A DNA stretch of 64,000 nucleotides from Chionoecetes opilio (taxonomy: Eukaryota; Arthropoda; Malacostraca; Decapoda; Majidae), in the NCBI GenBank assembly GCA_016584305.1, contig JACEEZ010000047.1:26790-90789 (forward strand), given 5' to 3'. The translations under genes and the position numbers were made by a program. Below are positions 21,481 to 33,613 of the stretch, one piece after another. The notes under the pieces were generated by a model that did no database searches, had not been told where the DNA came from, and saw nothing but the letters and a program-made list of their open reading frames with translations. How positions within the stretch are numbered: the first letter of the stretch is position 1; the number at the start of each line of letters is the position of its first letter.

Positions 21481-21640
21481 AATCTTTTTTCCCATTTTTT
21501 TTAAAACTATGGGTTTGCGCAAAATAAAACTATCCCCATTAGAACAAGCACCTATTGTAGGCCAAGAAAAAATAGTCGGTGTCTCTGAAAACTACCGCGA
21601 AACTCTCGTCCATTATTACCCCTGGGGGAATGGGCCTCCG

Positions 21641-22205
21641 ACAAGAGAGTGTCGAGCTACCCAGCTAAGGCTAAGGTAAACTATTGTTATGTTACCGGGG
21701 GGTCGATGGGGACGGAGCTCCCCTCTTAGGAATTTAGGTTAGATTATCGGGGGTCAAGGGGAGCGGAGCCCCCAACTAGGTAGTGTAGTTACATTTGGTT
21801 AGGAGGTTTTGGCTAGATTGTCGAGTGTGGCCAGTTGTGCAGTCAGTTCGTATAAAAGTTGTTTCGTACACCAGTAGATTCGTACTCCAAAAAGTTCTTT
21901 CGTTACGAAACCATAGTCGTTTCGTACACTCAGCTCAGTTGAAAGTTTGTTTCGTACATGACAAACCTTCTTTGGTGTTGTGATTAAATACATTAAAATA
22001 TTTTATATATAATAATATTATATATTATATATATTATATAATATATATAATATATATATATATAATATAATATATATATATTATAAAATATATTATAAAA
22101 TTTTATTAATATATATTATATTATATTTATTTTTTTATTGTAAGCACGTATTTTACCTTCTCAAACATTTATGTTGATCATATCTTTCTGTAGCGCCATT
22201 AGCAT
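21641..22205. repeat. gggtc/gcggagccc boxes, TTTCGTAC repeats and a TA-rich tract
   Basis: Two related GC boxes (GGGGTCGATGGGGACGGAGC near 21700 and GGGGTCAAGGGGAGCGGAGC near 21750) are followed by four TTTCGTAC or TTCGTAC motifs in both orientations (about 21850-21960). After these comes an alternating TA/TATA tract (about 21985-22135). No gene recognised. Confidence 0.65.
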
Positions 22206-22483
22206 CAGCGGAGATTGGGCTAGATGTGGCGCAGGGGAGGGCAGCTCTACCATTACTACCGAAATGTGGCACACAGTGGTTTGTACAAACTATGCATTAT
22301 TGTTATCATCAACCCATCTATATTAAGGGTGTATTTATTCGTATTAATGGCTTCCAGCCCTTATCATGTATTGAACAAAGTTTTTAATTTTCTCTCTCTT
22401 AATTATATGGCTTTAGCATTGGCAGGTACAGTATAAATGTTCTAATTATGTACAGGATTATTACTGATCTTTTCTTTTGACAG

Positions 22484-23184
22484 ATTGTTTTGACACAGAT
22501 GTTGGAGTGCTGCCTATAATCCCCAGTACCAGCCACACCCCTCCCCCACATAAGCCACAGGCCACAGCCTCCCACCACATCAGTCACAGCCACAGCAAAT
22601 GGATAGTATTGAGAGTTAAAATGTTAACATTTTGCATGATTTAGTCTCACTTATAATTATAGTCTGAGATGTAATTATACCTTGTATCGACAAATTTCTG
22701 TTTACAGTCTCAGAAAGATATCAACAATGATTTGGTTTTTCTGGTGTGTGCCAGGAGCCTCTGCTGCCCTCCTCCATGGTCCTCCTCCAGCAGCACCAGT
22801 GACCTCACCTGACATACATGCTGTAGAGGTAAAACTCATCGAGTATTTCCTTTTTTTAAAAATTTGCAAAATACCAGTTGCTAGTGTTTGTTTGTTATTG
22901 ATACTGTCATTTTCTTTTCTTATCCCTAAAACTGTAAAAAAACCCTTTCTTTTCACTATACATATCTCACATGTCCTCCTCATCTTCTTTACCCACTTCT
23001 ATTCACCAATCCTACATTTCCTTCCATACTGCCAATTCACCTCATTTCTATGCAGAACTAATGAAAAATATTTATGCAATTATTGCTATTTAACAAACCC
23101 AAAAACTTTTTTCAACAGATGGTGGAACAGCAAAACACGACTGAGGGTCACCAGAATGTCCAAGCCTCAAAATGCCCCAAAATC
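22484..23184 (+). CDS. three candidate exons of an unknown gene inside the transposon
   Basis: Three open segments are preceded by pyrimidine-tract plus CAG acceptors. Segment 22484-~22610 (Pro/His/Ser-rich, THTPPPHK-like) has no clear donor. Segment 22708-22828 has acceptor TTTACAG, donor GAG|GTAAAAC and contains GASAALLHGPPPAAP. Segment 23119-23184 has acceptor TTCAACAG, donor ATC|GTAATA and contains VEQQNTTEGHQNV. The acceptors and the low-complexity linker composition would suit the region after a DNA-binding domain, but no domain is recognisable and phases were not resolved. They could equally be chance. Confidence 0.25.
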
Positions 23185-23527
23185 GTAATATTTCAGGAAT
23201 ATTATTTTGCTTTTCCTCTATCAATGCTGATTTTTGTTTTTAAGTGCCTATACAACCCATACGCATATTTTTTTGCATATTATTTTTGTAAGCTATTTAA
23301 TTTCATATATCTACCAGTCGTCTCACTCTTGCATCTTTTCTCTTTCTCACATTATCTAGTCTAACACTATCCCCATTTATCAGGGGCCCATCCTCTCACA
23401 TTCCCCAGCATATATTCTACACATATATATCCTTCTTGTCATCTCACTCTCACCCATTTTTTCAAGGTGTTCCATCATTTCCATCTCAGTGTTCTGCGCT
23501 TCACCACCATCACCACTCCACAGCTCA
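23185..23527. other. T-rich DNA, no gene
   Basis: No feature recognised. Confidence 0.4.
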
Positions 23528-23944
23528 TTACCTCCGCCAACGAAAGTTGGCGGGGTTATGTTTTCACCCCGATCTGCCCTGTCTGTCTGTCTGTTTGTTA
23601 GTGTACAGGATTTCTAAAAACGTTTACCAATGATTGGACCAAACTCAGTATCCCAAAATTTATTTGGTATAAGGAAAAGAACTGATTTAATTGTGGATGA
23701 AATATATTGACAACTGTTGCATGGCAATCAATTGATGAATTTTTCGGCCGAAGGTAATGCGCTCATACTGAGTGCATATATATTATAAAAATTTATATAT
23801 ATATATATTATATATATTATATAATATATAATATTTTAAATATATTATATAAATCACAACTGTTGCCATAGCAACCAAATTTGGGATGAAAATATTCGGG
23901 TGGAGGTATGCGCCTCTACTAAGTGCCCCACCCCCCCCCCCTAG
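23528..23944 (+). repeat. dispersed CCTCCGCC hairpin repeat, copy 1
   Basis: Starts TTACCTCCGCCAACGAAAGT, whose first part folds as CCGCCAAC-GAAA-GTTGGCGG. It continues GGTTATGTTTTCACCCCGAT, then CTGTCTGTCTGT and a ACTGTTGC-ATGGCAA box, and ends GGAGGTATGCGC-CTCTACTAAGTGCC before CTAG. The second copy is at 57487-57902. A (TA)n tract sits at the same internal site in both, after ACTGAGTGCATATATA. Very similar non-coding repeats occur across many marine animals, as far as I recall. The type (MITE or other) is unresolved. Confidence 0.8.
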
Positions 23945-24229
23945 TTTCCTTCGAAATTACTAGACATATCACAGATCATCCAAATACATTTTAGAAACGT
24001 ACTAATTATGTTAGTAGGTTATGCTTATGTAAACAATGTGTAACACTTTCCATATTCTCAGGGACACCATAAGAAGGCTCTTTACGAAACCCCATCTACA
24101 GGCTGCCGTATGCGAATACAGCAAATGGGGAGGGAGGCTGTGAGAACACAACGCAACTGATAGCGACGGCTGCACATTTTTCTGGCCCGGAGGTGCTTGA
24201 TTTTATTTAAAGGACTCATCATCCTTCTT
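23945..24229. other. no gene recognised
   Basis: Short unassigned stretch between the dispersed repeat and the minus-strand LINE relic. Confidence 0.4.
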
Positions 24230-26300
24230 CTTCTTGTGACCTTTGTCGCTTAGTATCACTTCATAGGCCCCTCTTCCACTTCGTCTCCTTCGTTAAACAA
24301 ACTTGTTAACCCACCCTTGTTTATTTCACCGGGGAAAGACATTTTCATCATTTTCAGTCCAAATATTATCATCCTAATTCATTGTCTCTTATGTGTTTTC
24401 TGATCTCCCAGCACTGCGTTAGAACATTTTTGGTGAGGTTTACAATATTTTTCTGTTTCCTTTCTGTCCCCATACAGCCCTAACACCGTACACAGGGCTC
24501 CGTCTTTCTGCTCTAGTCTCCTTCCCACTCCTCCTCTGCTAGGACTGTTACTATTGACGCTATAACCTTTCCCTCTGACTCCTATACTTGTTGCATTCCA
24601 CAATGACATTTTCTACAGTTTCTTCTCTTCTAATCCCTGTAGCTACAATTCCTGGTTCTCCAGTTTCCCCCCTGTTTCCTTTCCGTTACTTTCAAGTGCC
24701 TGTTCCTTGCCTTATACAATAACTTACTCCCCCCGTCTCCTACATGCCAGGTCACCCCCTCTGGCTTCTGTTTCCTCCTTTACTATGTAACGTTTTATTT
24801 CCTGGCCATTCCCTCCTGCCATTTAACTAGCCCCTTCTTCTCAATTTTCTTTTGTATCTCTAAACTCCATTTTGTTCCATTTCTCTCCTTTTTCCATCTG
24901 TAGTTTCCTTCTTCCAGGTGGAACTTGATCTATTTTCTTGAGATATTGTCTTTGCCCATCTCTCCACTAAGTCTTTCAATTTCTTGTGGAACACCATTTT
25001 TCGTTTTTAAATTTTCCTTTCCCCTGAAGGTGCTCCATCCCTGTCTCCCCATATGGCCTCTACAGCAGTGCTCCTACAAGCTCCTAGTCCCCATCTGCCT
25101 ACTATGTTCTGAGCCTTTAACCGTGCATGATGTCTCCTTCCCTGTACTGAGTCACTTTTTGACCCATACAGACAATAGGGTACAGCCACCCCTTTCCATA
25201 ACTCCTGCCTACCTCATATTTATTAATGTGTATGTTACCACCATTTAAAAATCATGCCTGTCACCCTCCTTGCCTGGCCTTCATTAACTTTCCTTTGCCT
25301 TTTTACCGCCTATCCCTTCTTGTTTACTTCCATTCATAGGTATACATACTTATCTACTACTTCTAGGAATTATTCTGAAACAGCCCACTGACTCCTACCT
25401 TCATTGTTAAACTCCATGAACTTTTCATTTCCTTTCACTAAACTTCAGGTCTCATTCCTTCCGTACGTGTTTTGTTTTGTGTAAAATCTCCTCCATTTCA
25501 TCCTTACTTTCTGCCATCAGCACTACATCATCACCCTAGGCCAGACATCCAAATTTCTCTCCTCCAATTGCTACTCCTTTACTGGACTTCCTGATTATCA
25601 CGATCAGGTCCTCTAAATACAGATTAAATAAAGTTTGGTACATGACACATCCTTGTCTAACTCCTATATTTTTACATTCCACCTCTGCCTTTCCTGAACC
25701 CACTTTGCTCCTCTCCTAACATCTTGTTTTCCTCTATCCAAATTTCAATTTTTCATTTATAAACATTCCAAAACCTTGGGTAGTATGTTTCATGACAGCT
25801 ATGGGCCTATAATTTGGCTATGTTCTCCTTATCTTTTTCCCCCTCCTTTGTGGGATTAGGGTCCCCTCTGCTCTTTTTCCAGTCCCCGTGGCACGCAGCC
25901 TTGCTCCAGCACTGTGTCATATATGTTATATATTGCCTGTTTTACCAGTTCTCCTCCATATTTAACAAACTCCCCAAAGTATTCATCTGTCCCTGCAGCT
26001 TTGCCGTTCTTCAAAAAATTTCAGTACCTTTTCTACCTCTTCAAGCTCATTAGGTACTGTTTCCTCCATTTCTCTCTTGTCACTGTAGATCATAATGTCA
26101 CTGTAGATCATAATGTTTCCATTCCCTCTACTTCTATGTCCCTTTCTAATTACTTTACTCCATACCCTTCGAAGATCTATTAATGTTTTATTTCATCCCC
26201 CTTCTCAGTATCTCTTCCCTCTTTTTCAATTTAACTTTCTGGGTTAATCTCTCGTCCACCGAGGTTTTTCTTTTTAGTCTTTTCCATCCTTCATTTTCCC
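24230..26300 (-). pseudogene. decayed LINE reverse transcriptase
   Basis: Minus-strand translation gives separated RT signatures. These are KENIANYRPIAVMKHTTQGF near 25750-25850, VRQGCVMYQTLFNLYLEDLI at about 25610-25675 (motif B), and GDDVVLMAESKDEMEE near 25490-25540 (motif C, where A is expected before DD). Then come VAVPYCLYGSKSD (25150-25185), LGACRSTAVEAIWGD, and a KRKMVFHKKLKDLVERW segment. Near 24590-24660 is a TVENVIVECNKY-like piece resembling the C-terminal zinc-knuckle block of such elements. Stops and frameshifts are numerous. The pyrimidine richness of the plus strand reflects the A/G-rich coding strand. The family is unassigned and differs from the other LINEs here. It lies inside the 9.3-kb transposon, so it inserted later or was carried along. 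Confidence 0.72.
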
Positions 26301-26811
26301 TTTTTCCCCGGAGTAAACTGTTGAGTTTCTTTGCCTGCTGTCAACAAGAGTTTCATCTAAATGTTTGTTATACTTTTTGTCATTGGTTTTTATAATGTGT
26401 TTTTTGCAAGACTGCCTCTGCTTTGTCCCTACCCGTGGTACTGCATGCACTGTATCTAAACTCTTGCTTTTGTATTTCTCCCTGCATATAATGTTTCCTC
26501 AAATTTGTTTTTTAATGCATTCTAACTGCTATATGCCCGCTTACCCTATATACATGCTTGTAAAAAGTATATTTGAGTTTTTTTATTTTATTTATTTCAT
26601 TTCATTTGTTTTTGTTTTCTGTTCACCTCATATATTTTGGCATTTGGTTAATGTCCTTTTTTTTCCTCATGCTCTGCAGGACAACAAAAGGCTTGTGCTG
26701 TTTGTTTACAGCATGTTATTCAAAAATGGTTTCCACTTAATTTCCTTGCAGTACTCTAATGCTCATAAATCTGCTATATTTGTATTGGTTATATGTCGTT
26801 TACATATCTTT
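26301..26811. other. T-rich DNA, no gene
   Basis: Phe/Leu/Cys-rich open frames reflect composition only. Confidence 0.45.
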
Positions 26812-27074
26812 TTTTTGCCTGTTTTGCCCATTTTTAATGTATGCTAAAAAGCTTTTGCTTTGTTGCTTTTTTGTTCTCACCCTGTATGATGTATAGCATA
26901 AACGTTGCCACACCATTTTTCATGTTTCTAACATAAAACTCTTGATTTGTTTTCTGTCATGTGGTGCGCATTTTTTGCAACAAGCTCATGTGTTTTCTCG
27001 TGCTATGCATCACAGTGTTTTTTACTGCTGCCATTAAAGCATGCATTAATTAATGCATTAATGCATTAATGCGG

Positions 27075-28958
27075 GAACCGGGACCAGCACAGGGCTCTGT
27101 CACGCCGGACTAGAACCCTCCTGAGGAGAGACAAGGAGAGGTATGTCAGGAGTCTCGCTGAGGATGTCGAGGTCATTTGAACGCTAATGACCTCCGACCC
27201 GCCCTACCGAGCCCTGAAGAAGCTCCGTTCCAAGTCTCCTTCTCGGGCGAATGCTATTCGAACAGCAGATGGGCGCCTCGTGTCGGACATGGATGGGCAG
27301 ATGGCTCGTTGGGCTGAGTACTTTGGGCAGTTGTTCACGGTGGACCCTCCACTGAGCAGCTTCACACCACTGGGTTACAGGCAGTGGATGCCGATCCTCC
27401 CATTGACGAAACCGCACCCTCTCTTGACGAAGTCAGAGAGGCTGTAGCAAAGTTGAAGGGAGGAAAGGCAGCTGGTGTTTTGTAATATCAGTGCGGAGCT
27501 CCTCAAGCTGGGGGTGAGGCCATGATCCGCGGGTTGCATGCTGTCCTGACTGCCGTGTGGCAATCCGTACCATTCCTCCTGACTGGAAAAGGGGCTGGTC
27601 GTCCCTATCTGGAAAGGGAAAGGGGACCGTCAGGACTGCAACAATTACCGCGGTATTACACTGCTCAGCGTACCAGGCAAGGTGCTTGCCCATCTATTGC
27701 TGACACGAATTCGCAGTCATCTGGTGAAGCATCAGAGACCTCAGCAGTCTGGGTTCACGCCTGGTAAGTCAACAACGGACCGTATCCTAGCGCTTCGTGT
27801 CCTGGTGGAACGCCGACGTGAGTTTCGACAGGGATGCTTGCAGCCTATGTTGATCTCAAGAAGGCGTTTTGACTCAGTGCATCGTGAGTCACTCTGGGAT
27901 CTTCTGCGACTTCGAGGATTCCTGCAAGGATATTGGTTTGATAACTGGTCTGTATTCTGGGACTGAGAGTGCTGTGAAGTGGGGGGCAGGTGTATCCAGC
28001 TTCTTTCCTGTGAATACAGGAGTGAGGCAAGGGTGCTTCCTTGCCCCATCCCTTTTCAACGCTTGTATGGACTGGGTATTGGACAGGTTGTAGATCAAAG
28101 TGATTGTGAGCATCCTCGGCAACACCAAGATCACTGATCTTGTTTTTGCCGATGATGCAGTAATCTTTGCTGGAGTCGCTGGAGGTCCTGGTGATGGCTC
28201 TCGAGGCGCTGCACGAGGAGGCAAAGCCTTTGGGACTTGAGGTCCTCCTGGCTCAAGACCAAGGTCCAGGTATTTGGAGACTTACTAGATGAAGCAGTAC
28301 AGTCTGTTCATGCGTGTGGCGAGGACATTGAGATCTTGGAAAGTTTTACATACCTTGGTAGCGCAGTCCCATAATGACGGCGGGTCACGTCAAGAAGTCT
28401 TACGGCGGATTGGCATAGCCCACGGTGTTTATGGACTCGCTCAGCGGAGTATTTGGCGTTGTCGGTGCCTGTGCAGGAGGACAAGGATCCAGATCTTCAA
28501 ATCGCTTTGTGATCCCTGTCTTACTCTATGGTTGTGAGACATGGACACTAAATAGTGACTTGAAGAGACGAATCAATGCCTTTGGTAATAATGTCTTCGC
28601 AGAATCATGGGGTATCGCTGGGATGATTACGTGTCAAATCAGCGATTGCACCGTGAGACTGAATTGAGGCCTATTACCTGCATAGTCCGTCAGCGCCAAC
28701 TTCGGCTATATGGGCATGTGGCACGCTACCCTGAAACCGATCCTTCCCATCGGGTTGTATCTGTAAGAGACAATCCGGCTTGGAGGAGGCCAAGGGGGCG
28801 CCCACAAGGCTCGTGGCTGGGGCAAGTTGATGTTTCTTGTCGAGAGCTGCTTGGTATGGGAAGGAGCCTGCATGGAACTCGCGCGTGGTGACCCCGGGAG
28901 TGGCGTCGTAGGGTGGGCGAGGCGACGCGTCCCCCGGCGTGTGCCCCAATGATTGATT
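27075..28958 (+). pseudogene. RTE-like reverse transcriptase, copy 1
   Basis: A 5'-truncated LINE ORF in several frames. Motifs in order are ERYVRSLAEDVE, NNYRGITLLSVPGK-type (around 27640-27680), GFTPGKS, AYVDLKKAFDS-type motif A (near 27840-27870), NTGVRQGCFLAPSLFNACMD (motif B, 28015-28075), VFADDA (motif C, 28145-28160), VLLYGCETWTLNSDLKRRIN and a basic C-terminus ending near PACAPND. No endonuclease is retained. Small indels relative to copy 2 break the frame repeatedly and look like consensus errors. It sits inside the 9.3-kb transposon, in TTAATGCAT-rich target DNA. The clade (RTE or a relative) is inferred from motif wording, not from a tree. Confidence 0.8.
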
Positions 28959-29248
28959 AATGCATGATATTAGCTTGATGTTTTTGTGATCTCTTGTATA
29001 ATGCAACTAACTTCTTGTGTTATCTCCTGCAATGCATTGCAATGCCTAATAGCAGGTGTTGGTGTTGTCATGTAGCTGAATGTAAAAGAGTAATGATCTT
29101 ACTTTTCTGCTTTGTGTTACATAATCAAGTATTGCATCATGTTCTGCATGTTTGTAAACCTCAAAGTACCTGCAAATGTATAGAAATTTGAATAAATTTG
29201 GCTACCATATATATATTGCTTTATATAATTTATTTCCTCGTCCAAGAC

Positions 29249-29323
29249 ACTATCCAAAATATTTATATTTCTTTGAAGGTTATAGCCTATAACCTTCAAA
29301 GAAATATACATTTTTTGGATAGT
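29249..29323. repeat. 75-bp palindrome, copy 1
   Basis: Arms ACTATCCAAAATATTTATA... and their complement meet at AAGGTTATAG-C-CTATAACCTT. Repeated at 36611-36685. It lies close to the right end of the 9.3-kb transposon, about 185 bp inside. Confidence 0.9.
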
Positions 29324-29514
29324 ATATATATAATATATAGAGGAAATGCAGGATATTATGAGTATTTGAGTTACCCATCGATTCCGTACGTTCTCTAATG
29401 CTTCCCGTGCTCTGTCTTTACCACTATCCCTCGGTTAGATGGCGTGACAATCGCGGCTTTGAACTTTACTACAGGAATCACCTTCCTTGTCCCTCTATCT
29501 TCCTAGGCCACGAC

Positions 29515-30300
29515 TCAGCCAACGTACCTGTGTGTGGTACACTGTGTTCCGCTCCAATCTCATCACATAATTTTTGAAATAGCCGATGATTCAAAATGCA
29601 CGTCCACGAAAATTAATAAAGTTGACTGTTTGCACAGATATTCCCATCACTTCAATAAATTTCTTTGGCAATGATCTGGATTACAGAGCTTGGCGATGTA
29701 GAACATAGTGTGTGGTGAGCACATATGGAGCTTTCTCTTTGACCATAGCTACGAATCCAAAAATTTTGCCAATCATGGCAACAGCTCCATCCGTACAAAT
29801 ATACCCAATCAAATCCCATGTTAACCCATGGTAATCAAAGAACGATTGGATCTGCATGTCAACTGCTTTGGTGGTTGTTTTTGAGTCGTTCACAAAATAA
29901 AAAAAACTCTGCCCTTAAGTTATTTTCATGTACATAGAGTACAAATTCAAGCAATTGACTGTGGTTTGAAACGTCAGTTGATTCATCGATCTGCTTACTG
30001 AATTTTTTAGGACTGTTTATCTCGCTGACAGCTTGATTGTTTATTCCTCCCTCTATTTTTGTTTCCCTTTTGCGTACGTTCGTTGGCAAGGACACCTGAT
30101 CAATTGCTTCACGAAATCCCCCCCAGCAGCTTTTTCGCCATTCTGGGGCACAAGGCCTCACAGGGTCCTCCAATCGTGTGGGGCTTCTTTTTTTTTGGAA
30201 ACATATACGAAACTTTGTGGGGGGTTTTTCCAAAGAGGTTTCCCCAAGACCCAAAACCCTAAAAATGAAAGTTGCTTTTCTCATCATAAAAAAACTCTTC
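29515..30300 (-). pseudogene. hAT (ZBED-type) transposase, N-terminal half, copy 1
   Basis: Minus-strand motifs from 30300 downward are KRSPTRLEDPVRPCA (degraded form of KKPHTIGETLVRPC in copy 2), KKFSKQIDESTDVSNHSQLL (contains the first catalytic Asp of hAT transposases), FVLYVHENN and LFCERL. Then come DLIGYICTDGAVAMIGKIFG (second catalytic region), KEKAPYVLTTHYVLHRQAL and, next to the junction, RWLS. The frame then continues at 20212 after the transposon insertion. The copy 2 version (36878-37760) is more accurate. Confidence 0.85.
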
Positions 30301-30366
30301 TTAATTTAAAAACATCACGATTTGCCAATGATTACTTGCTTCTTTTCGAGAGTTCTCTCGTCCTAA

Positions 30367-30600
30367 CTGCTAGTTAATAATTATTATTTTAATAATTATT
30401 TTTTTCTGGATATTTGAATTTTTTTTTTTTATATGTACTAAAATTTTTCATGGGGAAATGTTAATTTTAATCTAACATTCTACCCATTAAAATTAGTACT
30501 TATAATAAAAAATTTAATATCCAGAAGCATGTCCCAAAAACCTCCGTTTTTGGCTCCCAAAACCCCCGGGTTTATCTCCCAGTTAAAACCCCCTTTTTTA
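30367..30600. repeat. degraded palindrome, copy 1
   Basis: Corresponds to the clean palindrome at 37797-37915. Here many positions are altered toward A or T runs. Confidence 0.6.
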
Positions 30601-30639
30601 ACCGGGTGCAATACATATAGTGTGTGCGGGATAAGGAAA

Positions 30640-31000
30640 AGGGGTAGGGTGTGTGGGCAGGACAAAACAGGGGTGGGTTTGAGGTAAAAGGGAAACAGGG
30701 TTGGGTGGGTAAGAATGAAAGGGTAGGGTGGGGGGGCCGGAAAAGTACGGGGGTGGGGTTTTTTTAAAAAGGAAGGGGTGGTGTGAGGTAAAAAGGAACA
30801 GCAGTAGGTGAGGTAGAAGGGCGGGGTAGGGTGAGGTAAAAGAACAGGGGTTAGGGTGAGGAAAACAAAAAAAACAGGGCGGGGTCGGTAAAAAAATCAG
30901 TGTAAGGAGGTAAAAAAAGAACGGGGGTAGGGTGGGGTAAAAGGAACAGGGGTAGGGTGGGGTTAAGAAGGAAACAGGGGTAGGGGTGGGGTGAGTTTAC
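30640..31000. repeat. G-rich minisatellite, copy 1
   Basis: Tandem units of the type GGGGTAGGGTGAGGTAAGAAGGAACA. The clustered G-triplets could form G-quadruplexes. Better preserved at 38030-38410. Confidence 0.8.
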
Positions 31001-31012
31001 CCTCTCCGTCTC

Positions 31013-31175
31013 TCCTCGTCTCTCTCTCTCTTCTCCCCCCTCTCCCTCTCTCTCTCTCTTCCCCTTCTTCCTCCCTGTTTCTCTCTCTCTCCCCTTCCTC
31101 CTCCTCTCTCCTCTCTCTCTTCTCTCTCTCTCTCCTCTCTTCTCTCTCTCTTTTCCTCCTCCTCTCTCTCTCTCT
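31013..31175. repeat. (CT)n block, copy 1
   Basis: CT/CTCC repeats matching 38413-38632. Confidence 0.93.
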
Positions 31176-33180
31176 ACAACAAACCGCATGAAAAATTCCC
31201 CCACAGATTCTAACAGCATATCACCACCACCACAACCCATACCTTAAAAATCATAGCCATTACCATACTTGTTACTATTAAACTGTTCCCAAAAAAAATC
31301 ACCAAAACCCCGAAAAAAGGAGGAAAAAGCGGGACGCTTAAAGGATATTATAACCCTTTAAATACCCACCATTTCCCTCTTCCTCCTCCCCCTTTTCCCC
31401 CCCCTTAAAAACCCTTTCCCCAAATTAGCTTGTCTCTTCCCAAATAATTCATCTTTTCCCTTGTACTCTTGTACCCTTCCAAAATAATTCATTCTCCACC
31501 CCTCTTTACCACCTAACCCCTCCCTTTTTTACCCCTCTAAATCCCCCCTCCACTCGCCCCCCCCTGCTCGTTGTTTCCCCTCCATCCCTCCCTTATTGAA
31601 TAATTTCCTCATTTGTCTTTATGGCTACGCATAATCTCTGCTATATTTTTGGCCCCGGGTGGAAAAGCCCTGTACCCATTTACACGGATGGCCGAGATGC
31701 AGCCATATCCATTTTTCCCTTTTCCTGACATTTCCTTGTCAATATGTTGTGTTGTCTTTTTCAATTCAAATGTACTAACAGCTGGAGAGATCTTCGTCTT
31801 TTTTCCCCAGTTTTACACTCAAGTCAAGACGGGGACTTCGTTTGTAAAAAATTTACTGAGGGGCAAAAAGGGCGTATTTAATTTTTTTATACTTTTCTAC
31901 GTTCTTTTTTTTTTTTATCCACGTAGCAGGGTGTGTTGCGAAAAAAAAGTTTTGGATATCCCCTTGCCTGTATCTTTGGGTGACCGCGCTTGGGACACGG
32001 TTCGGGGAGGGAGGACACAGGGGGGTCATTCCCTATTTTCCCCTAATATTAATGTATACTACTAACAAAACTTTTTTCTAAAACCTAGAAAAAGGTATGA
32101 AATTGAAATATATGAAATTCTAATATACTATTATATGATCAGTAAAAAATTTTAAATTATTAAATTAAATTTATAAACCGTCATTGAATTTAGTAACATA
32201 TATGGACATGTGGATAAAAATTCCATCATTGATACGTATATTTTTTTTAAATATTACACACATTTTTGCCAAAACATGTTTATTCCACTTAACACGTCGA
32301 CATATTTTTATTTGCATCCTGTTCTCATTCACAAACTACATAACAATTATACAGCCCTTGATTCAGAGGACCCCACCATGCGGGACAGCGAAGATAAAAG
32401 GTCTATTAACGATTAATCCCGGGAAAAAAACTAGTCTGCGCTGGTTGCCCTCACCGAAACCTTGAACCTGCCTTTACTATGCGTGGCAATATCTGTTTAC
32501 ATTCTCACATTCATGTCATTGACTAGGGTTAGTGAGCACTGGGAAAAATAAATCTATACCTACTTCCTCTCCATATTAAAATGACGGGTTGATGTGGGGT
32601 TTTTGACCAAAATATAAACCATGTTTTGGTTGTCCCTCTGACCTTTGGAACTGTTTTTTCCCTTTCTATAAAAGTGAATGTCTAAAACCATCTGCTACCC
32701 CTCAAAAGGCCCCCCAAAAAACTACATACATGAGTACAAAAATTTACATTCTGACCCCCCATAACAATTTCCCCTCCACAATATCCACGAAATACGAGAT
32801 AGAGCCATGAAAAAACAGGCGCAGTTTCCCCGGCCCTTAGGGGTATAAGGGGGGGTGAATATTTTAGATGAAAAAATCCCCCCGGGTGCAAGACTCGCCC
32901 GCAGCTCTGGCAACATTCCCACTTGCTCGGGATTACCTTGTCCAACATTTCGAGTCTTGAATTTTGAACGCCACACATCAAACCTCAAAACCCCCCCATT
33001 TCGCCCCGGCTCAATGTCTTTCATGTACCATACTGATGACAGGGTTATATCCCGCGTTTTAATTGTTTTAGTCTTGAATTTTGGGGTCATATACACTTAT
33101 TTTTTATCAATAATTTTTTGGTTTTTTGCCGCACTACACTAAAACGAGTGCCCCCACACACACACACACACGCACCAAAA
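31176..33180. other. no gene; copy 1 of unique AT/C-rich DNA
   Basis: Aligns in order with 38633-40730. Open frames such as 31613-32065 are not conserved in copy 2, where indels change every frame, so I call no gene. A CA repeat lies at about 33153-33172. Confidence 0.6.
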
Positions 33181-33329
33181 ACAATTCTCTCCTTTCCCCC
33201 TCTCTCCTCTCATCCTCCCTCTCTCCTCTCTCTTCTCTCCCTCCTCTCCTCTCTTCTCTCTCCCTCTTTTCCTCTCTCTCTCTCTCTCCTCTTCGTCTCT
33301 CTCTCTCTCTCCTTTTCTCCTCTTTTCTC

Positions 33330-33373
<44 letters not shown>

Positions 33374-33581
33374 TTTCTCATTCTTCCTTTATCTTTCTCT
33401 CTCCCCTCTCTTTTTTTCTCTTCTCTCTTTCTCTCTCTCCTCTCTCCTCCCCGTTCTCCCTCTCTCTCTCTCTTCCCCCTCATCTCTCTCTTCCCTCTCT
33501 CTCTCTCTCTCCCCTTCTCTCTCTCTCTTCTCTCTTCTCTCTCTCCCTCTCTCTCTCTCTTCTCCTCTCTCTTCCCCCTTC

Positions 33582-33613
<32 letters not shown>

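Larger units (their letters stand above)
20816..21640. mobile_element. fold-back element, copy B
   Basis: The segment 20877-20995 (GACGAGAGTTTCGCGGTCG, AGAGACACCGACTATTTTGT, GGCCTACAATAGGTGCTTG) is repeated in inverted orientation at 21507-21625. Its outer left part (20818-20875, with AACAAGCTTGGGACCTGGAG) matches the arms of copy A at 10.58-10.65 and 11.45-11.52 kb. Between the arms lie a 285-bp insertion (21027-21311) and GGTTAGGTTAGG-rich DNA (21355-21475). No coding capacity is seen. Confidence 0.7.
20221..29506 (+). mobile_element. 9.3-kb P-element-like DNA transposon inserted in the hAT gene
   Basis: The left end (20221-20247, starting CAAGGAAGATAGAGGACA) and the right end (complement of about 29479-29506, and of 36843-36869 in the second copy, starting CTAGGAAGATAGAGGACA) are 27-bp inverted repeats with one substitution; the first copy also has a one-base insertion. 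Both are flanked by the same 8 bases, GCCACGAC, at 20213-20220 and 29507-29514. Excision with one duplication rejoins the hAT frame as RWLS-RG-RVFAR. An 8-bp duplication fits P, hAT or related superfamilies. The THAP-like exon near the left end favours P. The interior is filled with later insertions: a fold-back/SINE, a dispersed hairpin repeat, a minus-strand LINE relic and an RTE-like LINE. No RNase H-type core was recognised, so it is probably defective. Confidence 0.8.
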
